Shown: positions 46,803 to 58,870 of the stretch, piece by piece | Layout: each line of letters starts with the position of its first letter | Numbering within the stretch: position 1 is the stretch's first letter | NCBI RefSeq assembly: GCF_963855985.1 | Contig: NC_087100.1 | Coordinates: 593,001 to 657,000 of the forward strand | Direction: 5' to 3' | DNA length: 64,000 nucleotides | Source of the DNA: Ostrinia nubilalis | Lineage: Eukaryota > Arthropoda > Insecta > Lepidoptera > Crambidae | The notes under the pieces: generated by a model | Database searches by the model: none | Told to the model about the DNA's origin: nothing | Seen by the model: only the letters and a program-made list of their open reading frames with translations | Position numbers and translations under genes: made by a program

Positions 46803-47655
46803 GTTGAGGTGAAAACCGATGGTAAAGTATAGGTAGAGACACAAATAACCGAATGGCGAAAAGGCTGAACATGACTATTTTAAACCAGTATTTTTGTAAG
46901 CTTTCTAAAATATCGCCACCCCCAAATCTATCATGTTACATGGGAACGTTATCTAAAACCACATGCTGTTGTTAAAAAACAAAACAACACCCAGAACTCG
47001 ACAGATATCTCCGTGTATTGGTAATTAATATGTCAGCGGGTCCCTCTTCCCTCAGTCCCTCTCCGTCAGTAGTTCAGGGAATCGCGGCAAAACTAATATT
47101 GTCACTCGGAATGTCTCACGGACGCGCCACCGTTTCGGGGAAAGTGTTTTTTAGTCGGCGATCGCCACATTTTATACGTGCACCTCTCATCTTTGTTTAT
47201 AAGAAGAGCAACGCGTTGAATGTTTAATTTTTGGTTTTGAATGTTTGTAATTTGAGATGCGAATGTTTTTTGGGAGTAAGGACATGTAACAGACCTCGGC
47301 TATACGAATAAATGACTATTTATTGTAATAACAAACAACATAGAGAATATATTCACACTTGCTTAAAAATGGTTGAACATTTTAAGATGGCACAGTGTTT
47401 AGTTCAACTTAAATAAACGTTTTCTTAATAAGTAGGTAGGTAAATATCAATAAAACACTAATTACTTAGTAGATATTCTTGCCCCATTATTGAGCAACCA
47501 ACTATACTTTTGTGTAAAGCTTCTTCAGGTCTTGGTTGATTTATATCCAAATCAATTTTAAAATAAATAAGTATTGTGTAATCAACACGAACTTCTTCAG
47601 TACCTAAGCATCACCAATCTCCATCCTTTCATCCATCCATCCTACACCATATCGA
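46803..47655. other. no gene recognised
   Basis: AT-rich, with a GC-richer patch at 47030-47170 holding a 69-codon frame without a motif. Confidence 0.35.
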
Positions 47656-47659
47656 ATTA

Positions 47660-48030
47660 CAAATATGATCCAAAATCAAAACATCGAACGTTCAGAATAT
47701 CGAATTTACAAATGATCGAACGATCAAAATATCGAATGATTAAAATATCGAAAGTTGATCTTACGTTGCATAGTATAATAGAAAGATGGAGGTAAGGGTT
47801 CCTTGTTGACTATGGTACCCAAAAGTGGGAAATAAAAAAAATGTGTTTATGAATTTATGTTTTATTTACATTAATCGTATGACATTTAATTAAAACCTCT
47901 ATATTGATTTTTCGATATTTTAATCATTTGATATTTTGATCGTTCGATCATTTGTAAATTCGATATTCTGAACGTGCGATATTTTGAGCATTCGATATTT
48001 TGATCGTTCGATATTTTGATCGTTCGATGA
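47660..48030. mobile_element. fold-back element with ATCGAACGATC motif arrays
   Basis: The left arm (about 47670-47753) and right arm (about 47910-48028) are inverted copies made of repeated 16-bp motifs such as ATCGAACGATCAAAAT, and share TATCGAATTTACAAATGATC. The right arm has two extra units. The middle, about 155 bp, is non-coding. This layout is typical of fold-back type transposable elements. Confidence 0.7.
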
Positions 48031-48811
48031 AACGTGTTAAGTTGCACGAAGTACAATCGTACACGAGTGTCTCTGGCGTGAGTTTGATAAATGTTCCGGG
48101 GCTGCCAGCTCGTCCATCATGCGGTAATGACCGCGAGTTTGGTCCCGGAGTTTAACTCGAGTATCGGATCGAATTGGTCGACTTAGGTTAATTTAAGTAA
48201 ACAAGAATAAGTTTTGTTTGACTGTGTGCGGAGTCTTTTGTTTCGTCAACATAGGGATAATTAGAAAAAGATAGGTACATAAAAGAGTTCAGCTACAACG
48301 CACTAGATCCTATGGGACGGTCTTTTGTGTAAAGGTTTGAATGTAACTTCTTTTTAAAAAGCAGTAATGATAAATCTAGAGTAGATTTTAATTATTTTAT
48401 CAATGAGATCTCAAAAACTTCAAAACCGCTACAAAAGTTCCATTTAACTTACTATGTACTATGTCTTGTCTCAATCCCAAGGTAACACGTATTATGGTTC
48501 CTATTGTTCGTATTTTTTGTTTTACTTTTTGTTACCCTTTCATTATCTGTGCTTGAGATGGAAGCAGCCCATCCAATTGTGTTCTTTCGACAGCAAGGCA
48601 GCCATCCGTCTTGCAGCACTGACGAGATGTGAGATAGTGACAGTCGCCGTGCAAATGTCGGGCGCCGTGGAGGAGCGGCCTACGGATTTACACGACTCGA
48701 CTCTACCAAAAAGTTTCGTGTTATTAATTAATACGGATCGAAATGCATAGGACATATTTACACGATGTAAAATTATAGGTACTGCCTATTACTTAGCCTT
48801 AAAAATAACTA
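48031..48811. other. no gene recognised
   Basis: Two opposite-strand frames overlap at 48454-48755. Neither shows a motif. Confidence 0.35.
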
Positions 48812-48945
48812 AGAGGCGGCCAATAGTCTAACGGTGTCAGTGTCGGAACTGTCGGGCTAACGATGCGAGATGCAATGTTGTTCGGACCCTGTCGCCTGCT
48901 ACACACTATCATGGTGAACCCACTCCTAACACAATCTTTTATACA
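48812..48945 (+). mobile_element. tRNA-derived SINE candidate
   Basis: GGCGGCCAATAGTCTAACGG contains an A-box-like TAGTCTAACGG, and about 55 nt downstream GTTGTTCGGACCCTGTCGCC resembles a B-box. The following CTACACACTATCATGGTGAA would be the tRNA-unrelated body. No 3' poly(A) or clean target duplication is visible. Confidence 0.45.
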
Positions 48946-51895
48946 GTTTTTTCTTAGCTAGCTAGAGGGATTAATTAGTTGGTAATTGTCTATATTTACA
49001 AAATGTCTCTACAGTCCATATCAAAACACAAATAATAGTGAGTCGTCTCATGTAAACGCCAGCCAGTTAGTCATGCAGTCCTTAAAAAGCTTGCAAAAAG
49101 ACGCGTGCGCCGCGCCCGAGATATTTGTCGCTCGGACTCGCGCGCGCAATCGAGTGATCTGTCACGACTCGATCCTCCACTCGAGTAAACGAGCAATCGA
49201 TACCGGTTAATTGAATCCCGTAATGTTTCGTTTGCATTTAATTGGGCTGGAATGTTTTAAACAATCGCGGGGAACGCTTGTGAGCCTTTTTAACTCGAGA
49301 TTGCTCGTTCATTTTTATTTTAGAAGCGAATTTGTTGATTAAAATTTATAGCAAAATGTACCATGCACACTATTGCACACGTAAGTGAGGAGGGTAGAAT
49401 CAGCATCCAGCGAATGAGAGCCTATTCCCAATTAAATATTTTCAATAATTAGGTTTAGCCTCAAAACAAAAATTCTAATATTGGTTATGTAGCAACAGCT
49501 AAACTAGTTAAAGTATGAATTTATACGCTTTTTCATATGAAGTACTGACATAATTGCAGCTATGGTATCAAACAGTGTTTTATTATTCATCATTCATCAA
49601 TAACAAAATGAAGATCAGTGGTTAAGTGACTATCATTGGGCAAGTTTTGTTGCTCTACCTGACTGAAGTTACCTGCATCCCACCCCACTCGTTATTGTTA
49701 TTTCTTAATTTACTGTCAGTAGCCCAACAATACTAAGATTTAAAGTCACGTCATTGATAAACAAAATATTTACCAAACAACAGTCAAATCTGGCATTCAA
49801 AATGAATAACAAGACTTTCGCATTATCAAGTTCACGGAAAGCCTCAGCCTCCACCATTCATCTTCAGATTGGCATCAGTCGTCCGGAGGCCATTATTTCA
49901 CACCAGTGTTTACCCCTAAGGTCTCCATTAAATCATGAGACAGCGAGCGTAGGTGGTCCCTATCAGCTAGGGTTGTCACACGTCTGAAATTGTTAGGAAA
50001 TGTCCGGACTTAGGGTTTTTTGTGCTTATGCAACTTTAGGTTTAAAAAATATAGACAATCTTTAAAAAATATAATATGACCTGATTGCTGTTTGAAGACG
50101 ATATTTCAAGTAGGTATATTAAAGGCATACTTACTTAAGCACTACATAATTTTGGCACAAATAAGCTATCTCTTACGGTTTATAAAAGTGCAGTTTATAC
50201 GGTAAGAACTTTATTTTTCAGCTATCTCTTCCAGACAAAAAATGGATTAATTGAAATTGTATGCCGGATAATAAAATCGATAACTTCAGAAATAATCATT
50301 TTGCTCTATATTTGTCCCCCATGAACCGCAGCCACAGCTGGCATTAGCATTATAACCCCATGCCAGCAGACGGCTTAGGCTTTTCAAATATAATGGTAAC
50401 CCTACTGTCAGCTCCCAAAGTCAACATCTCGCTGTGCTTTTGTCCTTTTCAAACGGCGAAAGTCGGAAAGAAAAGGCCGACCACCTCGCGATGCCACCGT
50501 CGAAGCAATGACTCCAGACATTTCAAGACATGTTCCGAGACACTTGTCTGCAATTCCGTATACATAAAAACCAGCACATCTGACTGTAGATTTTTGTTGC
50601 GAAATAATAAATAATAAAAAATGTACATATTTATTGCCTTCGAACCATTAGACATAGGTACAGGTAGCAAATAACACTTGTTTACAACAATATAAAATGC
50701 CACAGTGTTTATGTGATGTGATGTGCTAACGACTGTTAGCAAAATAAGCAATTTGCAAAGAAACACATTCATCGTTACCGAAAGGGCAGAAAAACCTACG
50801 TTTGAAAGTTTTTTCATCATTTAAAAGTAGGTACCCGTATGCCATTTTTATAAAAATCTTATAAATGTAGAATAGGGTAATATCATTTGCGTGGTGAATA
50901 AACAATGATAAATTTTTCAGTATAATAAATTGCTGGAATTTTCATCAAAGATTACAGGTGTCCATTTTATAGAGATAATTGCAATTATCATAACAAAATA
51001 CACTGATCGTTATTATGTACTCCACGTGTCCTTAGGCAGATTTTGACGGTCTCGTTTAAATTTAAAAATGCTCTTGTAAAATTTGCCAGTTTGACTTTCC
51101 CAATCGTGCGCAGTTTCAATCGATTGTAGATCACTTTTGAAGGGTAAACAAAACCGGACCGTAAAGTAAGTGAATAAAGTGCAGTTTTGACACAGATTTG
51201 CGAGCATATTCCGGCAGAGGTTTACGAGGACATTATCATAATGTATGCGAGGGGATCACTTCGTTGCCGCCTTGGTTTTATATTATTTTGTTTACATTAT
51301 TTAACATTTTTCTGGCAACATTTGCGGTGTGGTCCGACGATATGGTGTGTAGTGCAGGGAATCTTCAGGATATTGTTCTTTGTGAAGAGCCAGATATTTA
51401 GAGCCGACTTATTCAGTGTTCTACAAACTCTACCACTATACGATATTTACTTATAAGTGGTTTTGTAATTGAAATCGATATGATTTGAAAAACCTTTCCT
51501 CATCTTACTTTATAAGCTTTTATCAATCTAATATAAATATAGACTAAGAATAACATAATTAACATCGCACAGTTTTAAAAGATAATAACAAAGCCTAAAA
51601 GAATGTATTCAAAGTCATGAGATTATTATATCGTAAGAAAATGCAATTCCGCAGCTTTCTACCTGCTCATATAAATACCTTATTTTGCTATTCTCAGTGT
51701 AGATGACATTATGCAGGCGTTTTATAGGTTTGAGAATGGCACTGCCTACGCGGCTGTCGATAAAATTCCTCATGGGAATCGAATATGGTGTTGTTATTCA
51801 ATAACCTATACGCTCTCTCTCTAGACTGTGGCTGCGACCACACACGTAATGAATCCATAAGGTGGGCAAACTAAGTGGATCTAAATTATTTTCAG
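48946..51895. other. no gene recognised
   Basis: AT-rich, with a GC-rich patch at 49090-49210. A 123-codon minus-strand frame (50449-50820) has a hydrophobic N-terminus but no family motif, and it overlaps an opposite-strand frame. Other frames at 51187-51456 are similarly unsupported. Confidence 0.3.
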
Positions 51896-52650
51896 ACTAG
51901 CGGCCGCCCGCGACTTCGTACGTGTGGATCTCGTTTTACCCCCCCTTCATCTATCTTACGCGGTTCAGATTTTTTCATACAATTTTTTTCCCGCTAACTC
52001 CCGTTCCCGTGGGAATTTTGCAATATCCTGTTGTAACTAAGCTTACGTTTACTAAGGTACCTGCATGCCAAATTTCAAGCGTCTATCTTACGCGGTTTAG
52101 ATTTTTTCATACAAATGTTTTTTCCCGCTAACTCCCGTTCCCGTGGGAATTTTGCAATATCCTGTTGTAACTAAGCTTTAAGTTTACTAAGATACCTGCA
52201 TGCCAAATTTCAAGAGTCTATCTTACGCGGTTTAGATTTTTACATACAAATGTTTTTTCCCGCTTACTCCCGTTCCCGTGGGAATTTTGCAATATCCTGT
52301 TGTAACTAAGCTTTAAGTTTACTAAGGTACCTTCATGCCAAATTTCAAGGGTCTATCTTACGCGGTTTAGATTTTTTCATACAAATGTTTTTTCCCACTA
52401 ACTCCCGTTCCCGTGGGAATTTTGCAATATTCTGTTGTAACTAAGCTTTAAATTTACTAAGGTTCCTGCATGCCAAATTTCAAGCGTCTAACTTAAGCGG
52501 TTTAGATTTTTCATACTAAAGGATTTTCCCGCTAATTCCCGTTCCCGTAGGAATTCCTAAGTATCCTATAACCTGCCCAGGAGTATGAAGAATAATTGTA
52601 CCAAGTTTCGTTAAAATCCTTCAAGTAGTTTTTGTTTCTATAAGGAACAT

Positions 52651-52695
<45 letters not shown>

Positions 52696-52815
52696 AATTT
52701 TACTGATTGCATTTTTGGCATCAGTATCGATCACTAATCACCCCCTGATAGTTATTTTGAAAATATATTTCATGTACAGAATTGACCTCTCTACAGATTT
52801 ATTATAAGTATAGAT
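51896..52815 (+). mobile_element. LINE/SINE copy with five tandem 135-bp units
   Basis: It starts ACTAGCGGCCGCCCGCGACT. From about 51950 to 52560 a unit containing CTTACGCGGTTTAGATTTTT, CCCGTTCCCGTGGGAATTTT and ACCTGCATGCCAAATTTCAA repeats five times with spacings of 134, 135, 135 and 134 bp. Then come ACCAAGTTTCGTTAAAATCC, a CAGA microsatellite (52650-52693) and a 3' end ATTTATTATAAGTATAGATG. The copy at 22641 has one unit. No reading frame survives. Confidence 0.7.
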
Positions 52816-52821
52816 GACTTA

Positions 52822-53042
52822 TTAGCTCGTAGAGATGATGGCCGTTGTTAGAAAAGTTCTCGAGTGGCGACCACGGGCCGGAAGACGTAGCGTGGGCAGG
52901 TCTCCCACTAGGTGGACCGACGATCTGGTGAAGGTCGCGGGAAGAACCTGAATGCGGGCAGCGCAGGACCGGTCATTGTGGAAAAACTTTAGGGGAGAAT
53001 CTTTGTCCAGCAGTGGACGTCATTTGGCTATAACGAACGAAC
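52822..53042 (+). mobile_element. RTE tail (CGTT-type) with 6-bp flank repeat
   Basis: Plus-strand RTE C-terminal region starting AGCTCGTAGAGATGATGGCC, through GTGGACCGACGATCTGGTGA, and ending GTGGACGTCATTTGGCTATA with an AACG repeat. GACTTA flanks at 52816-52821 and 53043-53048. It follows directly on the LINE end. Confidence 0.7.
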
Positions 53043-53048
53043 GACTTA

Positions 53049-53735
53049 GACACGAACATCACAATTTTTCATTCGAATTTCCTCTTCCATTGCTGATGTG
53101 TTAAGAGGAGCCAATTAATAAGTTTCTACAATAAGACGATAGGAAATCGAACCATCAAACTGGTACAGATATTCAATAACGTTTCCTTTTATCGTAAACA
53201 CAAAGCGTATCTATTAATAGTTTTTTAACAATATCATCAAGGGTTTGCAGAATTGCCAGCTTATTAGCAACTCGATGAATACCAATGGATGGTTTTTATC
53301 CTTCGTTAATATTAGCTTTTATCCATGACCGGTATTACGTACGGAGAAAGAGAGCAATAAGAGACGACTATAAAGAGGCTTTAGTTCCAAATAGGATTTA
53401 AGCTTCATTTTAAAAGTCGACTACAAAAACTCAACTAAGTCACATCTAGAGCAGTCGGTGTTTTTTAAAAGAAAAAAAAAACATCTCTTAACAAACGGGT
53501 TCGAACTTCAAATACATCGCGAAAAATGGAAGAACTCAACACGTGCGAATTGGAAGGAAAGCCTTAACGAGGCCTGGGAAGAATACTGGACAAGTTGTCG
53601 CATGGTTTATGGTTCATTCATACTGGACTTGAATTTATTTCTACAAAATAACAAAGATTTAGGAAAAAAATACCTAAGGAACAATAAAATAAAACTAAGC
53701 AGATGAAAACGATTTAAACTAAATGGGAATCTTAT
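53049..53735. other. no gene confirmed
   Basis: An 82-codon plus-strand frame at 53458-53706 is rich in Lys, Asn and Trp (STRANWKESLNEAWEEYW). It has no motif I recognise and follows an A-rich run. It could be a fragment of a decayed gene or chance. Confidence 0.3.
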
Positions 53736-53849
53736 GCCCGTTTTCACCATCAATCCCTAATTTTTTAGTCAACCCTTTGGTAACAAATTACAGGAATTTT
53801 GTTTACATAGGGGTCACTTAAAAATTAGGGATTGATGGTGAAAACGAGC
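53736..53849. mobile_element. MITE family D, copy 2, 114 bp
   Basis: The ends GCCCGTTTTCACCATCAATC and GATTGATGGTGAAAACGAGC are long inverted repeats. It shares GGGGTCACTTAAAAATTAGG with copy 1 and preserves the left arm better. Confidence 0.7.
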
Positions 53850-55617
53850 ACAAGTGTCTCAACTAGAGGGTGTCACCCGTAGTTCATAAATAAGAAATGA
53901 ACTTTGAAAATAGTAAACGAACTATGTTGATAGCCACTACCTCGCAATCGCCATCCCGTAATCACCGCACATGTCATCCCAGCGGCTCGTCACGTAAACT
54001 CGACACCCGCGGAATGCTAATTACCTCTGGAGTGAATTAATCACCCATTGCCTGCATACTAACTGATGTCCACTGTAACCAGACCTCCCGAAACTTCACA
54101 CGCCCATACACAGTCTAAACGAAACACCCTATAGGGTGGCTCAAGGTATTCTAGGCTGTATATCGGGTGCCAATGCAGCTGTTATATCGCCAAAAGTGAA
54201 TGAGTGATCGCTGCTGAATAGTGGCGATAAACTGGGGTCACATAATAATGTCGTTTCGCTCTATTGTTGCTCGGTGGATCAATTTGAGGTGTACAAAGTA
54301 CAAATGTATATGACGGTTGAATAAATGTTGAATATGACATTCACACTTAAATTATATGCATCATCGCTCTCAGATTTTGAGGGACAGATTTAATTAGAAT
54401 ATTTTTTTATTATTATAATGTAAAATAACTTTCAAATTCCAATTCTTCTTATTCTATCGAACCTCTAAGTTGTAAATTATTAGTGTAACTAGAAATTGTC
54501 TTGTATAAATTACAGACGAGACGTAACATACCAATAACTCAAAAATAATTGAATTTATTCAATAAACGTCATTCCTGTCACATATTTTTGATCAAGATAA
54601 TCATAAGCTGCTTGGAACAAGCACGAGCATTCCACAGCACTGACAGTTCCCTCAGTAATTGACTTATGCGCCTACTCACTAAGAAACCCGTTTAAAACTG
54701 TGTCGATTTCATTATCAATAATTCATAGGCGATATAAGTTTGTTCCTAATTGTTGGTAGTAAATAACTCTATTTTACGACCACCGAATGAATTTTGAGTG
54801 TTGTTTAATGCGCCCGCGCCGCGATGTTTATTTTACTACCATTTCTAACACTGGTGTTATAGCGCCTATAAAAGGGCTCCAGGCGAAGCCAATCGCATAT
54901 TGAGTATTATTTTATACATCTGTTCATCATATTTTAAAGGCTTTGAAACGATTAAGGCTTATATTGGTCGTAAAAATCAATAGTCTCTTATAATAAGATT
55001 ATCTACAATTAATTAACTGAACACTTCCTGTGTTTTTAGGAGAACAAACGGACTTATATTTAAAGGTATTTCATTATGGCGGAAAAACTATAGAAGAGAC
55101 CCGAATCCCTTTGTTTTTAAAGCAAATCAATAAAATCAAAGTGCTTTACAAATGACAATGTTGAAACAGTCCTAATTCCCAGGTATTGGAACAGGGTAGG
55201 TAGCGTGAAATCTAAAGAGGATTATTGGATCGTAAATCTGGAAGAAAGCAAAAGCCGATGGAAATATAGGAAATGGGGGACCAGCTCTTAATTGGGTTTT
55301 ATGAAGCACCTTATTTTTGTTTTATTTACCTATGTGCTTTGTAAAGGACAAATTAAGGGAACGGAATTTGACACTTCGCTCAAAAACAAAAGGTGTTTGT
55401 ATGGGAAAGGTCGCGAATATTTAGATAGCTTTTTTGGAATTAATTGCGAGTATGTACTTTTACATTACTGTTGTTTATAACATTACCTTACAAAGGTTAT
55501 TTGAAATGTTTTTGTTTTCCATTCTTTTGTTTTTATTGACTACTGTCTAAAGATAAAGTATTTTCTTTGCAATGACTTTCCTAATTACGTGACATGATAT
55601 TCTGAAACGAAACATAC
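53850..55617. other. no gene recognised
   Basis: AT-rich unique DNA. I see no supported gene or repeat. Confidence 0.4.
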
Positions 55618-55766
55618 CCCCGTATTCACAAACGATGCTAGCATAAGTGAAGTAGCAAATCGAACGCATAGCGTTGAATAGAGCTCTGTGATTGGTTCGT
55701 GTGTCACCTTGTGACGCGAACCACGCGAACTGTGAGACCTCATAGTAATGTTCGCGAATACAGGCG
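55618..55766. mobile_element. MITE family G, copy 2, about 149 bp
   Basis: CCCGTATTCACAAACGATGC and TGTTCGCGAATACAGGCG are imperfect inverted ends. It shares AGCGTTGAATAGAGCTCTGT with copy 1. Confidence 0.65.
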
Positions 55767-55820
55767 TTAAAAATCGATTCAATCTTAAGCATAGGTTCAA
55801 GTGTGTCTTGATTGCTTAAA

Positions 55821-56462
55821 GGACAATGACCAAAAATGTATGGAGTGTGGTCCAAATGTCCACCACTAACGAGACCTATATTGTAGTAAAATAGTCTACT
55901 AAATACTGATTCATTATAACCAAACCGCAATCAAAAATATGCTGTCAGTAAAAAGTTATGACTGAATGAAAAGTCTGTTTTTTACCTTTTCATCCGAAAA
56001 ATGTTCTTGATATCATTCTATCCATTGCACATTTTGGACTAATCTACGCATCTTATGTCATGTCGCATGTGGCGCGGGGTGATAGATGATTTTTTATTAA
56101 ATAATACTAGCTGTGCCTACGACTTTGTACGCGTGAAAATAGTTTGAATAATATTTCCCATTTTTACAACATTTATCTTTACTGCTCCGCCCCTATTGAT
56201 TGTAGGGTGATGTTATTTATCCTAAAACCATCCTTGATAAATGGGCTATCCATATCAAAAAGAATTTTTCAAATCGGACCCTACTGGTCCGCGGTTCCTG
56301 AGATTAACGCGTAAACTACTACATTTTTTCAAACAGTCAACTTTTTACTGACAGCTTATTTTTTTTTCGTCCCATACTGAAAGTTAATCTCTATTTAATG
56401 GACTATAAGCCAATATAGGTCTCATTAGTGGTGGACATTTGGACCACTTTTGGTCATTGGCC
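55821..56462. repeat. long inverted repeat, 130-150 bp arms
   Basis: The left arm (about 55821-55970) has GGTCCAAATGTCCACCACTA and CTGTCAGTAAAAAGTTATGA. The right arm (about 56330-56462) has the complements (TAGTGGTGGACATTTGGACC, CAACTTTTTACTGACAG). The arms have small indels. Either one fold-back element of about 640 bp or two inverted insertions of one repeat, with a LINE fragment between them. Confidence 0.65.
56106..56320 (+). mobile_element. LINE/SINE fragment inside the inverted repeat
   Basis: TAGCTGTGCCTACGACTTTG at the start, TAAATGGGCTATCC in the middle and GGTTCCTGAGATTAACGCG near the end are of the same family as the minus fragment at 6563. Confidence 0.6.
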
Positions 56463-57266
56463 ATTCAATGTTTAAAATAGTAGAATCGTTTCATAATACT
56501 CAATGGTAAGGTACTTCCAGGCTTAGGTAATTCAAAATGATATTATATAGTACAACAATATAAAAAAACGTCATTAGAGAATTAATAAATAATAAATAAA
56601 TATCCTTGGACATTTTACACTGCGCTTCTAGTCCCAAACTAAGCAAAGCTTGTACTATGGGTACTAGACAACGGATATAAATATACTTAAATACTTTTTT
56701 TTTTGTAAATACATAGGGTAAACCGTATAGCTATTGCCCACTTAGGGATTTCAAACACATTGAGATGAAAAATTAAAGAAAGTATTTTAATTATCGACCA
56801 TTTATGACTTTTTTCTTATAACTCAATAAACCGTTAAACAGAATATTAACAGTTTTTAGTTAAAACTTACGTAACTTAGAAAATATTGAAATAAATTTAA
56901 AATCCTCCAAAAAGTACAGTCATTGCCCATTACTTACACTAATTGCCCACATCAAAGCACAGTAATTGCCCAGTATCTTAAAATGAAATAATCAATTTTA
57001 AAATGACAAAATAGGCTTTAAATAAACAAAACAAAACATTTAACTTAAATTTTAGTAGTACAGTCTTCAAAATTTCAAAATAAATTTCGTTTGGCCTTAT
57101 TAACTATATTATCAAATATTTCTTGAACTGATGTTGATGAGTCAGAATCGGTAGAGGCAGAATCATCTACTTCAAAACATAGATGACGCAAAAATTTAAA
57201 TTTTATATGTATATTTTATATGTATTTATTTTTTTATCTTCTTTGATATCAGTTCAAGTGGTTGCT

Positions 57267-57685
57267 CATCATCATCATCATCATTTCAGACATAGGACGT
57301 CCACTGCTGAACATAGGTCTCCCCCAATGCTTTCCATGTTGATCGATTGGTAGCAGCCTGCGTCCAGCGCTTCCCTGCTACCTTTACGAGTAGGTGGACG
57401 TCCCACGCTGCGTTTTCCGGTACGCGGCCTCCATTCCAGAACCTTTCTGCTCCATCGGCCGTCAGTTCTGCGTACTATGTGCCCTGCCCATTGCCACTTC
57501 AGCTTGCTAATCCGTCGGGCTATGTCAGCGACTTTGGTTCGTTTACGGATCTCCTCATTTCTGATTCGATCTCGCAAAGAAACACCAAGCATAGCCCTCT
57601 CCATAGCACGCTGTGCAACTTTGAGCTTCTGTATAAGGCCTATAGTGAGAGGCCACGTTTCCGAGCCATAAATGTGTGGAGCCAT
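57267..57685 (-). mobile_element. RTE copy, 419 bp, nested in pogo-like element
   Basis: The minus strand encodes the RTE polymerase C-terminal region (YGSETWPLTIGLIQKLKVAQ, RDRIRNEEIRKRTKVADIAR, WQWAGHIVRR, GRPPTR). A deletion of about 18 bp relative to the copy at 763-1065 shifts the frame after GRPPTR. An 11-bp target duplication (AAGTGGTTGCT 57256-57266, AAGTGGTTTCT 57686-57696) defines the insertion. Confidence 0.8.
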
Positions 57686-57851
57686 AAGTGGTTTCTCCGA
57701 ATGTTCAATTAGCTATTGGTTATTCTTCCCTAAAGTTGTATCTATTTCCTTACAATTAGCATTTTCACTAGTAGATTTAACGTAGGATTTTCATTTTTTG
57801 TATTTGCGTTTGAATTTTTATCAATTTTTTCAAGCCAAACCATATTTTTCA

Positions 57852-57935
57852 GCACTTGTTGGATACATTTTGTACAGCTTCGATCGCTTTTTGCAAATTT
57901 TCTATGCTATGTTGAACTTTTGGAGTCTTTGGCAT
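57852..57935 (-). pseudogene. pogo-like transposase N-terminus, 28 codons
   Basis: It starts at ATG (57935-57933) and reads to a TGA at 57851-57849. The basic start followed by an E-N-L-x-x-A-I-x-A-V helix is the usual opening of pipsqueak-type helix-turn-helix domains in pogo and jerky proteins. The remainder is frameshifted and lost. Confidence 0.4.
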
Positions 57936-58740
57936 ACTGAAAATGAAACATTAAAAGCCATTTCAATATTTATGCCTGTAAATTGCAAAACAAGTCTAGC
58001 AATGAGCAACTTAAACACTGCTACTGCATGGTGGCAACACTCTAATAATAATTGCCCTGGGCAATAACTATACATTAACATATGGCAATAACTGAAATGA
58101 TGGTAGGCAATAACTAAAAATATACAGATTTACGTGCAGTGATTACCCACCGTTAAAACGACCGTTAGAAATCAAATTTTATCAGTTATTTTCATTGACA
58201 ATGGAGAAAACACTTATAATTTGATCATGACTATACACCATTAGTTGAATATTAAAAAACTTGCAAAAAAATTTTAACCTCTAAGCAAGTAATTCCTTAG
58301 TAAAATTGTTAAAGTCTTTACCTGTTTGAGTAACATTTTCACCCGTCTTGACAAAATCCGCCATAACTGTTTTGTTTTAGTGTTTCCTATTGTAAATTTT
58401 AAATCTACTGTACATTGATCTCGGAGCCATCTACTTAGTAATTTCAAATCTAACCAGAGTGATTCAAAGTCAGCACTTGACAATATTATTCTTAAAGCGG
58501 GCAATCACTACCAGTGGGCAATCACTCTCTGGTTTACCCTACTTATTATACATAGAAAATGGAATTGACAATAAAGAATTTTAAAATAATTAACAATAAT
58601 TCCACCTTTCACCATACATTGTTTAAACAAAACTACCGCGTTTGCCCGCCTGTCCGCGCCTGCGCGAGCTATGCCCTAAGCACACGTAGCCGACCAGCCA
58701 GTTGCTTCTTTATAGGGTTCCCACTATCTATACATACAAA

Positions 58741-58870
58741 TAGAGGTAAGATAGCCAGTTCCACTGTGGTTGAGGATTCCGGGTAAAGCTCGCTTCCACC
58801 TACGGCCTGATCATCACTTACCATCAGGTGAGATGCAGGCCAAGAGCTTCCTCGTTGTGGATAAAAAAAA
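58741..58870 (+). mobile_element. SINE 3' part with poly(A)
   Basis: GTGGTTGAGGATTCCGGGTA may be a worn B-box region. ACGGCCTGATCATCACTTAC, TCAGGTGAGATGCAGGCC and GAGCTTCCTCGTTGTGG lead to an A tract at 58862-58869. A minus copy is at 40645-40752. Confidence 0.6.

Larger units (their letters stand above)
56716..58539 (-). mobile_element. pogo/Tigger-like DNA transposon, degraded, 1.82 kb
   Basis: GGGTAAACC and GGTTTACCC are the termini, each flanked by TA (56714-56715, 58540-58541). Inside each end is an array of ATTGCCC motifs (about 56733, 56925, 56944, 56965 at left; 58060, 58085, 58107 and 58500-58523 at right). The minus strand carries MPKTPKVQHSIENLQKAIEA at 57935, like the psq-type DNA-binding start of pogo transposases, soon broken by a stop. 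It also carries an acidic tail with VDDSASTDSDSSTSVQEIF at about 57180-57060, like the C-terminus of that group. The DDE core is missing and an RTE copy is inserted in it. Confidence 0.5.

Noticed and set aside
50449..50820. 123-codon minus-strand frame with a hydrophobic N-terminus
   Set aside because: No family motif, an overlapping frame on the other strand, and AT-rich composition make chance the simplest explanation.
53458..53706. 82-codon Lys/Asn/Trp-rich frame as a host gene
   Set aside because: No recognisable domain, and the start follows an A-rich run. Kept only as a note in the region entry.
57281..57685. 134-codon minus-strand frame as an intact gene
   Set aside because: It is the RTE C-terminal region, 5'-truncated and frameshifted by a small deletion, with a target duplication around it.
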